Assembly: GCF_016403105.1 (NCBI RefSeq)
Contig: NZ_CP046155.1
Span: forward strand, 2,046,001-2,110,000
Reading direction: 5' to 3'
Length of the DNA: 64,000 bases
Origin: Leptolyngbya sp. BL0902
GTDB lineage: Bacteria; Cyanobacteriota; Cyanobacteriia; Phormidesmidales; Phormidesmidaceae
Below the pieces are notes generated by a model. That model was not told the origin of the DNA. It searched no databases and was given only the letters and a program-made list of their open reading frames with translations. The translations under genes and the position numbers were made by a program. Shown piece by piece: positions 24,692 through 33,572 of the stretch; position 1 is the first letter of the stretch; each line of letters starts with the position of its first letter.

Positions 24692-25084
24692 ATGTCACAC
24701 TTTAGCCAGATTAAAACCAAGCTCCGTAACCTGTCCTCCCTGCAAGCGGCCCTCACCGATTTGGGCACAGCATGGAAAGCTGGCCCCTGTTCGGTGCGCG
24801 GCTACCAAGGCCAAACCGAAGTAGCCGAACTGGTGATTCCCCAGGAAAATGGCTATGACATCGGCTTTCGTCGCAACGCCGACACCCAAGACTATGAACT
24901 GGTGGCCGACCTGCAATATTGGCAGCAACCCCTCACGGTGGATGGTTTTCTGCGCCAAGTGACCCAGCGCTACGCCTACAACACCGTCATTACTGAGAGC
25001 CAGCGCCAGGGCTTTCAGCTTGCCGAAGAACAGGTCCAGAGCGACGGTTCAGTGCGCCTCGTGGTGCAGCGCTGGAACGGTTAG
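24692..25084 (+). CDS. ycf35: Ycf35 / DUF1257 protein
   Basis: 130 aa, M-S-H-F-S-Q-I-K-T-K-L, the usual DUF1257 start. It then has Y-D-I-G-F-R-R and D-L-Q-Y-W-Q-Q, and a C-terminal helix-strand region (Q-R-Y-A-Y-N-T-V). Homologous to the plastid-encoded Ycf35 of red algae. Function not established. It sits between DUF2997 and the ferredoxin gene, 85 bp upstream of the latter. No signal peptide or membrane helix. Confidence 0.92.
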   Translation: MSHFSQIKTKLRNLSSLQAALTDLGTAWKAGPCSVRGYQGQTEVAELVIPQENGYDIGFRRNADTQDYELVADLQYWQQPLTVDGFLRQVTQRYAYNTVITESQRQGFQLAEEQVQSDGSVRLVVQRWNG

Positions 25085-25168
25085 GCTCACTGCTCTGGTG
25101 ATGGTGACCAAGATCCTTAGGCGGATCGCGAGGCCATCGTTCTTTCCTGTTGGCACGGAGTTTGCCCC

Positions 25169-25633
25169 ATGGCTGATGTCGATTCCTCTCTGAACTGCCC
25201 CGCCCCGCCTAGCGGGCTAGAGCCTGAGTTGGGCGGGAACCTGCGCCAAGCCGATGACCGTACCGGACTAGAGCCGGAACTGGGGGGGCAACTGCGGCAG
25301 CGGGGGGTCTATGTGGATGAAATCACCTGCATTGGCTGCAAACACTGTGCCCATGTGGCCCGCAACACCTTTTACATCGAGCCCGACTACGGTCGTTCCC
25401 GCGTCTACCGTCAGGATGGCGACTCGGAGGACATCATTCAGGAAGCCATCGACACCTGCCCCGTAGACTGCATTCACTGGGTAGACTACACCGAGCTGAA
25501 GCAGCTTGAGGCAGACCGCAAACACCAAGTCATTCCGGTGGCTGGGTTCCCGGTAGATAAGGCCACCGCCGTTTTACAAATGCGGCGTTCCAAGCTCAAG
25601 GCCCAACGAGCTTCCCACAAGTCAGACACCTAG
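25169..25633 (+). CDS. 4Fe-4S ferredoxin of the ycf35 cluster
   Basis: 154 aa. The iron-sulfur part has C-I-G-C-K-H-C and a distal C-P-V-D-C. It lies in the context V-Y-V-D-E-I-T-C-I-G-C-K-H-C-A-H-V-A-R-N-T-F, typical of cyanobacterial/plant ferredoxins related to chloroplast DnaJ-ferredoxin fusions. Upstream, the 12-residue motif G-L-E-P-E-L-G-G-(N/Q)-L-R-Q occurs twice (bases about 25211 and 25268). The C-terminal third is a charged helical tail. A soluble electron carrier with an unknown partner, probably working with Ycf35 and DUF2997. Confidence 0.9.
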   Translation: MADVDSSLNCPAPPSGLEPELGGNLRQADDRTGLEPELGGQLRQRGVYVDEITCIGCKHCAHVARNTFYIEPDYGRSRVYRQDGDSEDIIQEAIDTCPVDCIHWVDYTELKQLEADRKHQVIPVAGFPVDKATAVLQMRRSKLKAQRASHKSDT

Positions 25634-25704
25634 GCAGGGCCGTTCCGCATGGGTGATGCGTAGTGGTGCGTTAGGCATGGGCTAGATCACCGATGGCACT
25701 CATC

Positions 25705-28700
25705 TCAGAACAACGCCGCAGACGAGTCCTTGACCCATGCCCCCAGGGATTGGAGCACATCTAGTTCGGCAGCAGAGAGCCCTGTAGCTCCCTGGAGGTT
25801 CACCCCGGCATAGGGGCGATCGGGCTGAAGTTGGTGGCGGCAACCGCCTCGGTCTACCTCCCAAACGAAGACGTCTGAATTGTGGCTGGCCGTAGCCAGG
25901 GATGTGCCATCAGCGCTGAAGAGAGCCGCCCAAATAGGCTGGCGATGCCCCCGCAGACGGCGACACCGACGGTTAGTTTGGGGATGCCACAAATCTACTT
26001 CAGTGCCGTGGCTGGTGGCCGCGAGGGCGGTGCCGCTGGGGTCAAAGGCGACGCTATGGATCCAATGGCCGTCGGGCGGTGCCCAGCGTCCCAATGTGCG
26101 CCCCTGGGGCAGATCCCACCAAACAACGGTGCCATCATGGCTGGCGCTGATCAAGGTTGCGCCATCAGGGCTAAGGGCAAGGCTGTGGACGGGGCGCTGA
26201 TGGCCCTGCAGCCGTCGGGGCTCTGCATCCTCGGGGGGCCACAGAGCAATAGTGCCGTCCCGATGGCCGCTGAGGAGGCGGGGATGGTTCAACCTGGGGT
26301 CGTCCTTTCCATCGGTTGCGCCCCAGATAAGGGTAGAGGGCGGCGCAGACCCACTAGGCCACTGCTGCAAGCGTTGGCCACGACTAACTGACCACAGAGA
26401 TAAGGCGTGGGCATCGGCACTGGCTAGCCCTTGGCCATCGGGGCTGAAGGCAAGGCAATGGGCCAACTGATGAGCAATCCACTGGCGCTGTCCCGTGGCG
26501 CTGTGCCACAGGTGAATCGTTTGGTTGGCGCTGGCGCTAGCACACCACTGGCCATCGGCACTGAGGGCCAAGGCTTGGATCGAGTCGGTGAGGCCCGTTA
26601 GGGTGCGGGGGGAAGAGGGGCGAGGGTCTAGTGGCCAAAGCCTGAGTTGGTCATCGCTGTGGCCCGTCAACAGTTGGGCAGCAGCGGTGCTGAGGGCCAA
26701 GTGGGTGACGGGATGAGCCTGCCCTAGAAAGCGGCGGAATGCTTCCCCTGTGTTAGCCTGCCATAGGTGAATCTGATAGTCACTCCCCGTGACCAGGTAT
26801 TGACTGTTGGGGCTGAAGCTAAGCCACCACACCGGAGCCTCTGCCGAAGGTAGGCCATAGCAGAGAGTCCGGCTGGGGATATCCCACACCACCACGCTAA
26901 AGTCGGGACGGCTACAGGCCAGGTATTGCCCATCGGGGCTGAGGGCAAGGGCGGGCAAGGGCTGGACATCAATGGTCAGCAACCAACAGGGACGCCCCGT
27001 TTGCACATCCCACAGCACGAGGCCATGGTCGTCGTAGCCTGCCGCAAAGGGTAGGGCAGGGCTGTGGGGATCCTTGGGGTCGGGCAAAAATCCAGCGGTG
27101 CGAATCGAAGCTGGAGCCGGAGCCCGAAAGGCCGTGATGAGGCACGCCTGGGATAGATCCCACAGGCAGGTAGTTTGGTCGTCGCTGCTGATCAGGCGAT
27201 CCCCCGCTGCACTAAAGGCTAAGCTATGAATCGCCCCTGGATGCTCTGTCCAGCAGGCCCAGCAGCGCCCAGAGGCCACCTCCCACAGCCGCAGTTCCCC
27301 TTGGCTATCCCCAGAGGCCAACCAAACGCCATCTCCGCTGAAGGCCAGGGCTTGTACCGCCGCCCGGTGGCCGCAGAGGGCATCCGAGTGGGTGCGACGA
27401 CTCAGCAGCCAGAGTCTAATTTGCCCCGTGGCGTCGCCCGTAGCCAAGGTGTCACCATCGGGGTTAACGGCTAGGGCCTCAATGGCCAAGGCCGCACCGT
27501 CGTCGAGCCCCTGCACCCCCTGGCCCCGATCCACCGACCACAGCAGCAAACGCCCCTCCTGGTCGCCCGTTACCATCAGCGGTTCCTCACCCTCGGCTAG
27601 GGCCATCGAACCGCTGGCTAGATTCACCGGAGGACAAAAGGCCACCCGAGGACTGCGCCCTAGGGCTGTCGCAAAGGCCGTTTGCCGAAACTGCACCTGA
27701 CGGAGGTTAGCCCCCTGCACACTAATCTGGCGGAGGTCGGCCTGCCAGAGGGCCAACTCAGAAAAATCTGCCCCGCTAACGCTGACCCCCAAGGATTGGC
27801 AAAGCTGCAACCAGTTCGCCGCCCCAAAGCCGGGTTGGCCCCGGTGCTGTTGCCGCAAGGTCTGAAGCCGTTGATGACACGCCTGCGTCAAGTCTGCCAA
27901 AAGAGGGAACCGCTGGCGTAATTGCTGGGCCAAGGGATCGACTAGGGCGGATCGCTGCTCGGTTTGCACCGATTCTGAGGCCGTCATCATCACCAGGGGC
28001 AACCGCTGAAGCCAGTGAAACTCCCCCGCCAGCCATTCCATGGCCAGCAGATCTAGCAAATGAGGCTCCACCAACCTTTGCACCAAGGGCGGTAGACCGA
28101 GGTGGGTATCGGTAGGGGGGAAATCAGACGGGGGACCCTCCGGCTTAGAAACCTGGCTTGGAATTTGGGGCGTCCCTTGCGGCCAGGCTGGCAACCTATG
28201 GGACGGAGAGACTGGGGCCACCTGCACCTGACACAGCCCCCGATCAACCAAGGACTGCACGACCGCTGGCCCAGGATAGTTGGGCATTGCCGTTTGCAAT
28301 GCCTTTAGGGCAACCGGAGCACGGGCCAAAGCCAGCCAAAATAGCAGGTACTCTTCCTCAAAGGTGAGCCGTTGCAGGAAGGCTTTCCAGGGATCTGCTA
28401 ACCATTCCGGCTGGGGGCTTTGGGCGAGGAAGGCCGCAAGCTGGCCCTGATAAACCGTGGTGAGGGTAGTGGCGAGGCGACGTAGCAGCAGCGGGTTGCC
28501 ACCGTAGCGTTGCCTAAACCGTTCCCCTTGGTCGGGCGTCATAGATAACACCCCACGCTGGTGCAGCAAGGCTTGGGTCTCCGCCGCACTCAGGTCTGAC
28601 AGCCCATAGCCCTGCGCCCGTGGCCCCATCCACTGAAACCGATCCGCCGGAGGCTCACGGCTAATAACCACCACACTACTGGCATGGGCGTGGGTGGCCC

Positions 28701-29610
28701 ACCGTTGCAGCAGGCGCTGTAGCGTTTCAGTGCCCGGTTGGTAATGGCCTGCCAGTTGCTGGGGCGCTAGCCGAGTTTCCAGCCCATCCACCACCAGTAG
28801 GCAGCGCTGTTGCTCTAGCTGGGCCAAGACCCCATCTATGCCGACGGTGCCTGGGGCAAACGGTTCCTCCGGCCTCAACCAATCCGCTAGGGCCACCAGC
28901 AGCGACGCATCATCGGGATAGTCCGCCAGATCCACGTAGCCACAGCGATCCATCTGGGGGCCAAGGCGGTGGATGAGCTGCCCCGCCAGTGCGGTCTTCC
29001 CAACACCGGGCAAGCCCCACAGCAACACCAGCCGACAGGGGCCATCCTCTACCCCCTCCCCAGTAATCCACTGACTGAGGGTGGCCAAGTCCTCCGCCCG
29101 ACCCCAAAAATCCGCTACCTCCATGGCTGGAGCCGATCTCACCCCCCGCTGGGCCACTGGAGCCGCTCCCCCAGCATTGCCCAGTGTCTCCGTGCTGGCT
29201 GTCCCCAAGGTTGGCGTCAAGGTTGGCGTCTCAGATCCTGGTACTCCCAATCCTGACGCGCCTAACCCTGGCATGATAAGTCCTGCCGCTGCCGACGAGT
29301 CCACCCCCAGTCCACGGGGGGATTTTCCCTGCTGAGCCCAGGTTCGCAGCACATTTTGTAGGTTACGCTTTGTCACCTTAATGCCCTGGTGGTGGGGATC
29401 CACCAAGCCAGATAGCAGGTGCCATAGCTTTGGCCCCACATCTTTTTTGAGGTAATCCTCGGAGTAGCCCACCGCCTGGTCGGCCATGGCCCCGTAGGTT
29501 TGGTTGTGCCAAGCGCCCTGCAATACCAGGCGCTCCACATCCTTTAGCGGTCGCCCAAGCTGCTCCAGAGCCGCCTGATTGACTAGCCCCGCAATGTCTT
29601 CAAAGTCCAT
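25705..29610 (-). CDS. STAND NTPase with N-terminal HTH-like domain and WD40 propeller(s)
   Basis: 1301 aa. Residues 1-95 form the winged-helix-like domain found at the N terminus of cyanobacterial STAND proteins (L-S-G-L-V-D-P near 65). A Gly/Thr/Pro-rich linker (about 98-165) leads to an NB-ARC-type NTPase: Walker A G-L-P-G-V-G-K-T near 199-206 and Walker B L-L-V-V-D-G-L near 275. A short pentapeptide-like stretch comes next, followed by some 12-14 WD40 repeats to about residue 1240. The C terminus has the motif G-V-N-L-Q-G-A-T-G-L-S. STAND proteins are signal-sensing switches, sometimes in defence or cell death. No effector enzyme domain is visible here. Confidence 0.9.
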   Translation of the reverse strand: MDFEDIAGLVNQAALEQLGRPLKDVERLVLQGAWHNQTYGAMADQAVGYSEDYLKKDVGPKLWHLLSGLVDPHHQGIKVTKRNLQNVLRTWAQQGKSPRGLGVDSSAAAGLIMPGLGASGLGVPGSETPTLTPTLGTASTETLGNAGGAAPVAQRGVRSAPAMEVADFWGRAEDLATLSQWITGEGVEDGPCRLVLLWGLPGVGKTALAGQLIHRLGPQMDRCGYVDLADYPDDASLLVALADWLRPEEPFAPGTVGIDGVLAQLEQQRCLLVVDGLETRLAPQQLAGHYQPGTETLQRLLQRWATHAHASSVVVISREPPADRFQWMGPRAQGYGLSDLSAAETQALLHQRGVLSMTPDQGERFRQRYGGNPLLLRRLATTLTTVYQGQLAAFLAQSPQPEWLADPWKAFLQRLTFEEEYLLFWLALARAPVALKALQTAMPNYPGPAVVQSLVDRGLCQVQVAPVSPSHRLPAWPQGTPQIPSQVSKPEGPPSDFPPTDTHLGLPPLVQRLVEPHLLDLLAMEWLAGEFHWLQRLPLVMMTASESVQTEQRSALVDPLAQQLRQRFPLLADLTQACHQRLQTLRQQHRGQPGFGAANWLQLCQSLGVSVSGADFSELALWQADLRQISVQGANLRQVQFRQTAFATALGRSPRVAFCPPVNLASGSMALAEGEEPLMVTGDQEGRLLLWSVDRGQGVQGLDDGAALAIEALAVNPDGDTLATGDATGQIRLWLLSRRTHSDALCGHRAAVQALAFSGDGVWLASGDSQGELRLWEVASGRCWACWTEHPGAIHSLAFSAAGDRLISSDDQTTCLWDLSQACLITAFRAPAPASIRTAGFLPDPKDPHSPALPFAAGYDDHGLVLWDVQTGRPCWLLTIDVQPLPALALSPDGQYLACSRPDFSVVVWDIPSRTLCYGLPSAEAPVWWLSFSPNSQYLVTGSDYQIHLWQANTGEAFRRFLGQAHPVTHLALSTAAAQLLTGHSDDQLRLWPLDPRPSSPRTLTGLTDSIQALALSADGQWCASASANQTIHLWHSATGQRQWIAHQLAHCLAFSPDGQGLASADAHALSLWSVSRGQRLQQWPSGSAPPSTLIWGATDGKDDPRLNHPRLLSGHRDGTIALWPPEDAEPRRLQGHQRPVHSLALSPDGATLISASHDGTVVWWDLPQGRTLGRWAPPDGHWIHSVAFDPSGTALAATSHGTEVDLWHPQTNRRCRRLRGHRQPIWAALFSADGTSLATASHNSDVFVWEVDRGGCRHQLQPDRPYAGVNLQGATGLSAAELDVLQSLGAWVKDSSAALF

Positions 29611-29814
29611 TCACCTGCCACCCCTGGCCCCGGATGCCTAGGGCTTAGTCTACCCCGAATAATTCAGCCCTTTCCAGAACTCCCTGGGGGCCGGGGGTAA
29701 TCCATGGCCAAACCATGGCAGCAGACGCCCATCAACCAAACCAGTTGGGGGCGATTTTCCATCGTCTAGGGCTGTCATTCGCCCAGAACCGCTATAGCAT
29801 CAAAGGACGAGGTG

Positions 29815-29844
29815 AACTTCCCCCAGGCAAACTTCCCCCAGGCA
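29815..29844 (+). repeat. Perfect 15-bp tandem duplication before the cysteine desulfurase start
   Basis: AACTTCCCCCAGGCA occurs twice without spacer (29815-29829, 29830-29844), ending 15 bases before the ATG at 29860. If an upstream GTG (29812) were used it would add N-F-P-Q-A twice. I take the ATG because M-T-Q-R-P-I-Y-L-D matches the family start. Confidence 0.8.
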
Positions 29845-29859
29845 ACCAGGGACATAGCG

Positions 29860-31062
29860 ATGACTCAGCGACCCATTTATCTAGATGGCCATGCCACAAC
29901 CCCCGTAGATCCACGGGTGATGGAGGCCATGATTCCCTTTTTTACCCAGCAGTTTGGCAATGCCGCTAGCAGCAGTCACCTCTATGGCTGGGAGGCCGAA
30001 GCCGCCGTCAAGCAGGCCCGTGAGCGCTTGGCAGCGGCGATTAATGCCAGCCCAGAGGAAATTGTCTTCACCAGTGGGGCCACGGAGGCCAACAACCTCG
30101 CTATCAAGGGCGTCGCGGAGGCGTATTTCCAGCGGGGGCGGCATATTGTCACCGTGCAGACAGAACACAATGCCGTCCTGGATCCCTGCACCTACCTCGC
30201 CAGCCTAGGGTTCGAGATTACCGTTTTGCCCGTGCAGGCCAACGGGTTGGTCAATCTGGATGACCTGGAGGCTGTACTCCGGCCCGACACGATTTTGGTG
30301 TCAGTGATGGCGGCCAATAACGAAATCGGCGTGCTGCAACCCCTGTCAGACATTGGCCAACGCTGCCACGACCTGGGCATCCTCTTCCACAGCGATGCCG
30401 CCCAGGCCATCGGCAAGGTGCCGTTGGACGTGCAGGCCATGCAGGTGGATTTGATGTCCCTCACGGCCCACAAGGTCTACGGCCCCAAGGGCATCGGTGC
30501 CCTCTACGTGCGGCGGCGCAACCCCAGAGTCACCCTGGCCCCCCAGCAGCACGGCGGTGGCCACGAGCGGGGGATGCGCTCCGGCACCCTCTATACGCCC
30601 CAAATTGTCGGCTTTGCTAAGGCGGTGGATCTGGGTCTGGCAGAAATGACCGCAGAAACCCCACGGCTGAAGGGGCTGCGCGATTACCTCTGGGCCAGGT
30701 TACAGGCGTGTGATGGCCTCGTAATGAACGGACACCCTAGCCAGCGCCTACCGGGCAACCTCAACCTCAGCGTAGCCGGGGTTGATGGCCAAGCCCTGCA
30801 CCTAGGGCTGCGATCCCTAGTGGCCATTTCCTCCGGGTCGGCCTGTAGTTCCGCCAGCCGCCAGCCCTCCCATGTGCTCAAAGCCCTGGGCCGCAGCAAT
30901 GATCTCGCCTACGCCACCCTGCGCTTTGGCCTGGGCCGCTTCACCACCGCCGACGAAATTGATCACGTAGCCGAGGGCGTCATCGCTACGATTACCGCCC
31001 TGCGCTCCGCCGCCATAGATCCCATAGATCAAGGCCACACCGTGCCAGAGGCTATTTCCTAG
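29860..31062 (+). CDS. Cysteine desulfurase (NifS/IscS class)
   Basis: 400 aa, PLP enzyme that takes sulfur from cysteine for Fe-S clusters and thiolation. It starts I-Y-L-D-G-H-A-T-T-P-V-D. The PLP lysine is in S-L-T-A-H-K-V-Y-G-P-K-G. The sulfur-carrying cysteine loop reads S-G-S-A-C-S-S, the class I (IscS/NifS) arrangement. The usual L-D-N-A-A-T-T is L-D-G-H-A-T-T here, as in several cyanobacterial paralogs. No isc or suf neighbours, so which acceptor it serves is open. Confidence 0.94.
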   Translation: MTQRPIYLDGHATTPVDPRVMEAMIPFFTQQFGNAASSSHLYGWEAEAAVKQARERLAAAINASPEEIVFTSGATEANNLAIKGVAEAYFQRGRHIVTVQTEHNAVLDPCTYLASLGFEITVLPVQANGLVNLDDLEAVLRPDTILVSVMAANNEIGVLQPLSDIGQRCHDLGILFHSDAAQAIGKVPLDVQAMQVDLMSLTAHKVYGPKGIGALYVRRRNPRVTLAPQQHGGGHERGMRSGTLYTPQIVGFAKAVDLGLAEMTAETPRLKGLRDYLWARLQACDGLVMNGHPSQRLPGNLNLSVAGVDGQALHLGLRSLVAISSGSACSSASRQPSHVLKALGRSNDLAYATLRFGLGRFTTADEIDHVAEGVIATITALRSAAIDPIDQGHTVPEAIS

Positions 31063-31098
31063 CGATGGTTGGGTGGTGGTTGAGGCCAGCCATCGGGG

Positions 31099-33027
31099 TC
31101 AACGAGCCGCAACGGATACCTGAACCGACTCAAACTGGGAAAGGTAATGATCAATGCGCTGGCGGGTTTGGTCGGCGGTGAGGGATTGCGTCCAGTATTC
31201 CACCATGGCATGGCCAAAGGCCCAGGCGGCTTTGTCGGGGTGGGTGTTGTGCTCTAGCAGCAGCGGCCAGAGGGAGAGTAAATCAAGCTGAACACCAGGG
31301 GGCGCAACGACTTTATAGAGGTCGTAGGCGAGCTGGAGCTTACCAATCACCACAGGTAGCTGCTCGATGGGAATTTGTTCTGCCAACAGGTAGGCCAGGG
31401 TTGGGGTTCCGGTGGTGAGGGTGGCCAAAAATTGCAGAATTGGGCTCTTGAGGAAGGCCGCAAGCCCCTGGGTGGTGCTCATTTGCAGGCGGTAGCGGTC
31501 AATGATTCGGGCGGCGGCGATAACCTTGGAGTCTCGATCTCGCAGAAATCGGGCTAGGCGAAGTTCCTGGGTGGGGTCGATCTGCTCCAGCAGGGTAACG
31601 GCCAAAGCTTCGGCATTCCAGGCCAATCGGCCATTGGCGGGGTCGTAGGTGACGAGGGGCAAAACCCGATCACACAGGTCGCCCAGTTGAGTTTGGCGAT
31701 ATTGGGTAGCTTCTCGGATCGCGATTTCCTTAGGCCGATTGCCCCACTGCCAGTCGTAGGGAGGCTCCCACTCCCGCAAAGGCCGCAGCCGATCCACCTG
31801 GGTAACAATGGCAATGGTGCCCAGGTCGGGCACGGCTTCCCGCATGTCTTGGAGTAGGTCGGCATCCATTTGCAGAGCCGGATCCAGGGCTGGAGTAACC
31901 AGCAGCAGCAAATCCGATTGATGGGCACAATCCAGCAGTGCTTCGCGATAGTCCTCTCGCTCCGCCTGTTCATAGCCAGGAGAATCCCACAGCGTCAGAG
32001 TTTCGCCGCTGTCGGTCTGCCAGTGGTAGGTGCGGATGGCGTCGGTGCTGGGTAGCACATCCACCTCGGCCAGATTCGCCTCAAACAGGGTGTTGATAAC
32101 GCTGCTTTTTCCGGCCCCGGTGCGCCCCACCAGCAGCAAATTCAGGGGCTTTTCTGCCAGAGTATCAGCGGGTTCCGCCTGATCAAGAATGTCCCGCAGG
32201 GTTTGGGTTTTGATCTGGGGCAGCGCTGAAGCCTTATCCGCAGGTAGGGGCATATCGGGCAACTGTCCCCCGTAAAGCAGCACCGCCTGCCGATAGAGGT
32301 TACGCAGGGCCGCTTCCCGCAGCAGACTATTGAGGTTGCCTAAGAGTTGCTGATTGGCCACGGCACTGGCAGGTTGGCTAACGGTGCGGGCGGCGGCGGC
32401 GGCAGGATTGAGGAACCACTGTGCCCATCCCCAGGCTTGCCATAATTTTCCAGCTACGGGCTCCAGTTTGCGGTAGACCTCATAGCCCTGTACCGCTTGT
32501 CCCACTGTCACCTGGCCCAGCACCGGGGAGAGTTGATCCATCCAGCGATCCATTTCGTCCACGGTGCCCCGCAGCAGGCCGTAGGCATCGGGCACATAGA
32601 TGTTCAAGAGGGGATATTTGACCTCTGGGTAATAGGCATTAGCCACCGCCGTCACTACCTCCCGGCAGCGCTCCCCAAAGGGATTCCAGTCCTCCCAAAC
32701 GGGCGGATCGGCTTGGGCCTGTGCCAAAATCTTCTCTAACGCCGCCTCAGCCTCGGATCCGATGGCCGTATTGGGGGTTACCGCCTCCACCGCTGCCTCT
32801 AAATCCTGTTCCGCCTGCTTCAGAGCCTCAGCTATAGGTTGTCGTAACGGCTTCAGCCAGCGAGCCAGCAGCCACCGCCAGCCGACTAATACGACTGCTA
32901 CGATAGCCCAGATCCAGTTAATCCCCCAGGCGTGAATTTGTGCCCCCGCCGCTGCCACCACAAACCCCACAATGCTCAAGGGGGGCAGGGCCAACACAAT
33001 CCATTGCCAGGGCTGAAGCTTAATCAT
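31099..33027 (-). CDS. Large membrane-associated GTPase
   Basis: 642 aa. The first ~60 residues hold two membrane helices (W-I-V-L-A-L-P-P-L-S-I-V-G; W-I-W-A-I-V-A-V-V-L-V-G-W). After a helical region the GTPase domain has P-loop G-R-T-G-A-G-K-S-S-V-I-N, G3 W-D-S-P-G-Y-E and G4-like T-Q-V-D. The C-terminal 200 residues are helical. It resembles the HSR1/YeeP/DUF697-neighbouring GTPases that are numerous in cyanobacteria. It is distinct from the 12.5-14.2 kb GTPase in having N-terminal membrane helices. Role unknown. Confidence 0.85.
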   Translation of the reverse strand: MIKLQPWQWIVLALPPLSIVGFVVAAAGAQIHAWGINWIWAIVAVVLVGWRWLLARWLKPLRQPIAEALKQAEQDLEAAVEAVTPNTAIGSEAEAALEKILAQAQADPPVWEDWNPFGERCREVVTAVANAYYPEVKYPLLNIYVPDAYGLLRGTVDEMDRWMDQLSPVLGQVTVGQAVQGYEVYRKLEPVAGKLWQAWGWAQWFLNPAAAAARTVSQPASAVANQQLLGNLNSLLREAALRNLYRQAVLLYGGQLPDMPLPADKASALPQIKTQTLRDILDQAEPADTLAEKPLNLLLVGRTGAGKSSVINTLFEANLAEVDVLPSTDAIRTYHWQTDSGETLTLWDSPGYEQAEREDYREALLDCAHQSDLLLLVTPALDPALQMDADLLQDMREAVPDLGTIAIVTQVDRLRPLREWEPPYDWQWGNRPKEIAIREATQYRQTQLGDLCDRVLPLVTYDPANGRLAWNAEALAVTLLEQIDPTQELRLARFLRDRDSKVIAAARIIDRYRLQMSTTQGLAAFLKSPILQFLATLTTGTPTLAYLLAEQIPIEQLPVVIGKLQLAYDLYKVVAPPGVQLDLLSLWPLLLEHNTHPDKAAWAFGHAMVEYWTQSLTADQTRQRIDHYLSQFESVQVSVAAR

Positions 33028-33165
33028 GATGGGGAGAATCCGTCTACTGTGCCTACTATAGCCCTCCCCGGCTGGGCCATAAAACGCAAAACAGCCACAG
33101 CTTAGCTGCGACTGTCTGGGTTAAAGTACGTTACCAATGATTTTGGAAATCCCTAGGGAAAAGAC

Positions 33166-33366
33166 TTAGTAGGCTAGGGTCTCTAGGGTTTCGCGCAGGT
33201 AGCGGCGCACCAGGTAGTCCAGGGAAACGTTGTCCGCTTCACCTTTTGAGAGTTCACCTTTCCAACTCCGAAAGCCTGAACTGCTGGCAATCGCAGAACG
33301 TAGGCTGCTCCAAATTTGGGCGTGATCAGAAAGGGCGCGGGAGTCCGCAGAACGAGATACTGCCAT
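33166..33366 (-). CDS. Small conserved cyanobacterial protein
   Basis: 66 aa with a helical C terminus L-D-Y-L-V-R-R-Y-L-R-E-T-L-E-T-L-A-Y, a pattern I associate with small hypothetical proteins across cyanobacteria. The Ser-rich N terminus is followed by a Gly/Ser segment (A-I-A-S-S-S-G-F-R-S-W). No signal peptide, no membrane helix. Function unknown. It stands alone between two larger minus-strand genes. Confidence 0.7.
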   Translation of the reverse strand: MAVSRSADSRALSDHAQIWSSLRSAIASSSGFRSWKGELSKGEADNVSLDYLVRRYLRETLETLAY

Positions 33367-33572
33367 AGCTGCCTCAACAACGTTTTAGGTCAATCAACAA
33401 AACAAACTTGAACACTGCACCGATAGAAGGTAAGGTCGGCGTCAGGGTGATACCGCTGAACTTTGACCCGTTGGCGCAAGGGCTATAGGTTTAAGATAGC
33501 GCAAGTTTCTTGGGGGTCATTGTGCTTGGGGCCACAATTCGGCCCTTAAACCGCCAAAATTCAAAGCTAAAA

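Noticed and set aside
33485-33530. GGGCC/GGCCC hairpin as terminator of the infB operon
   Set aside because: The stem is only 5-6 bp and no T-run follows on the minus strand.
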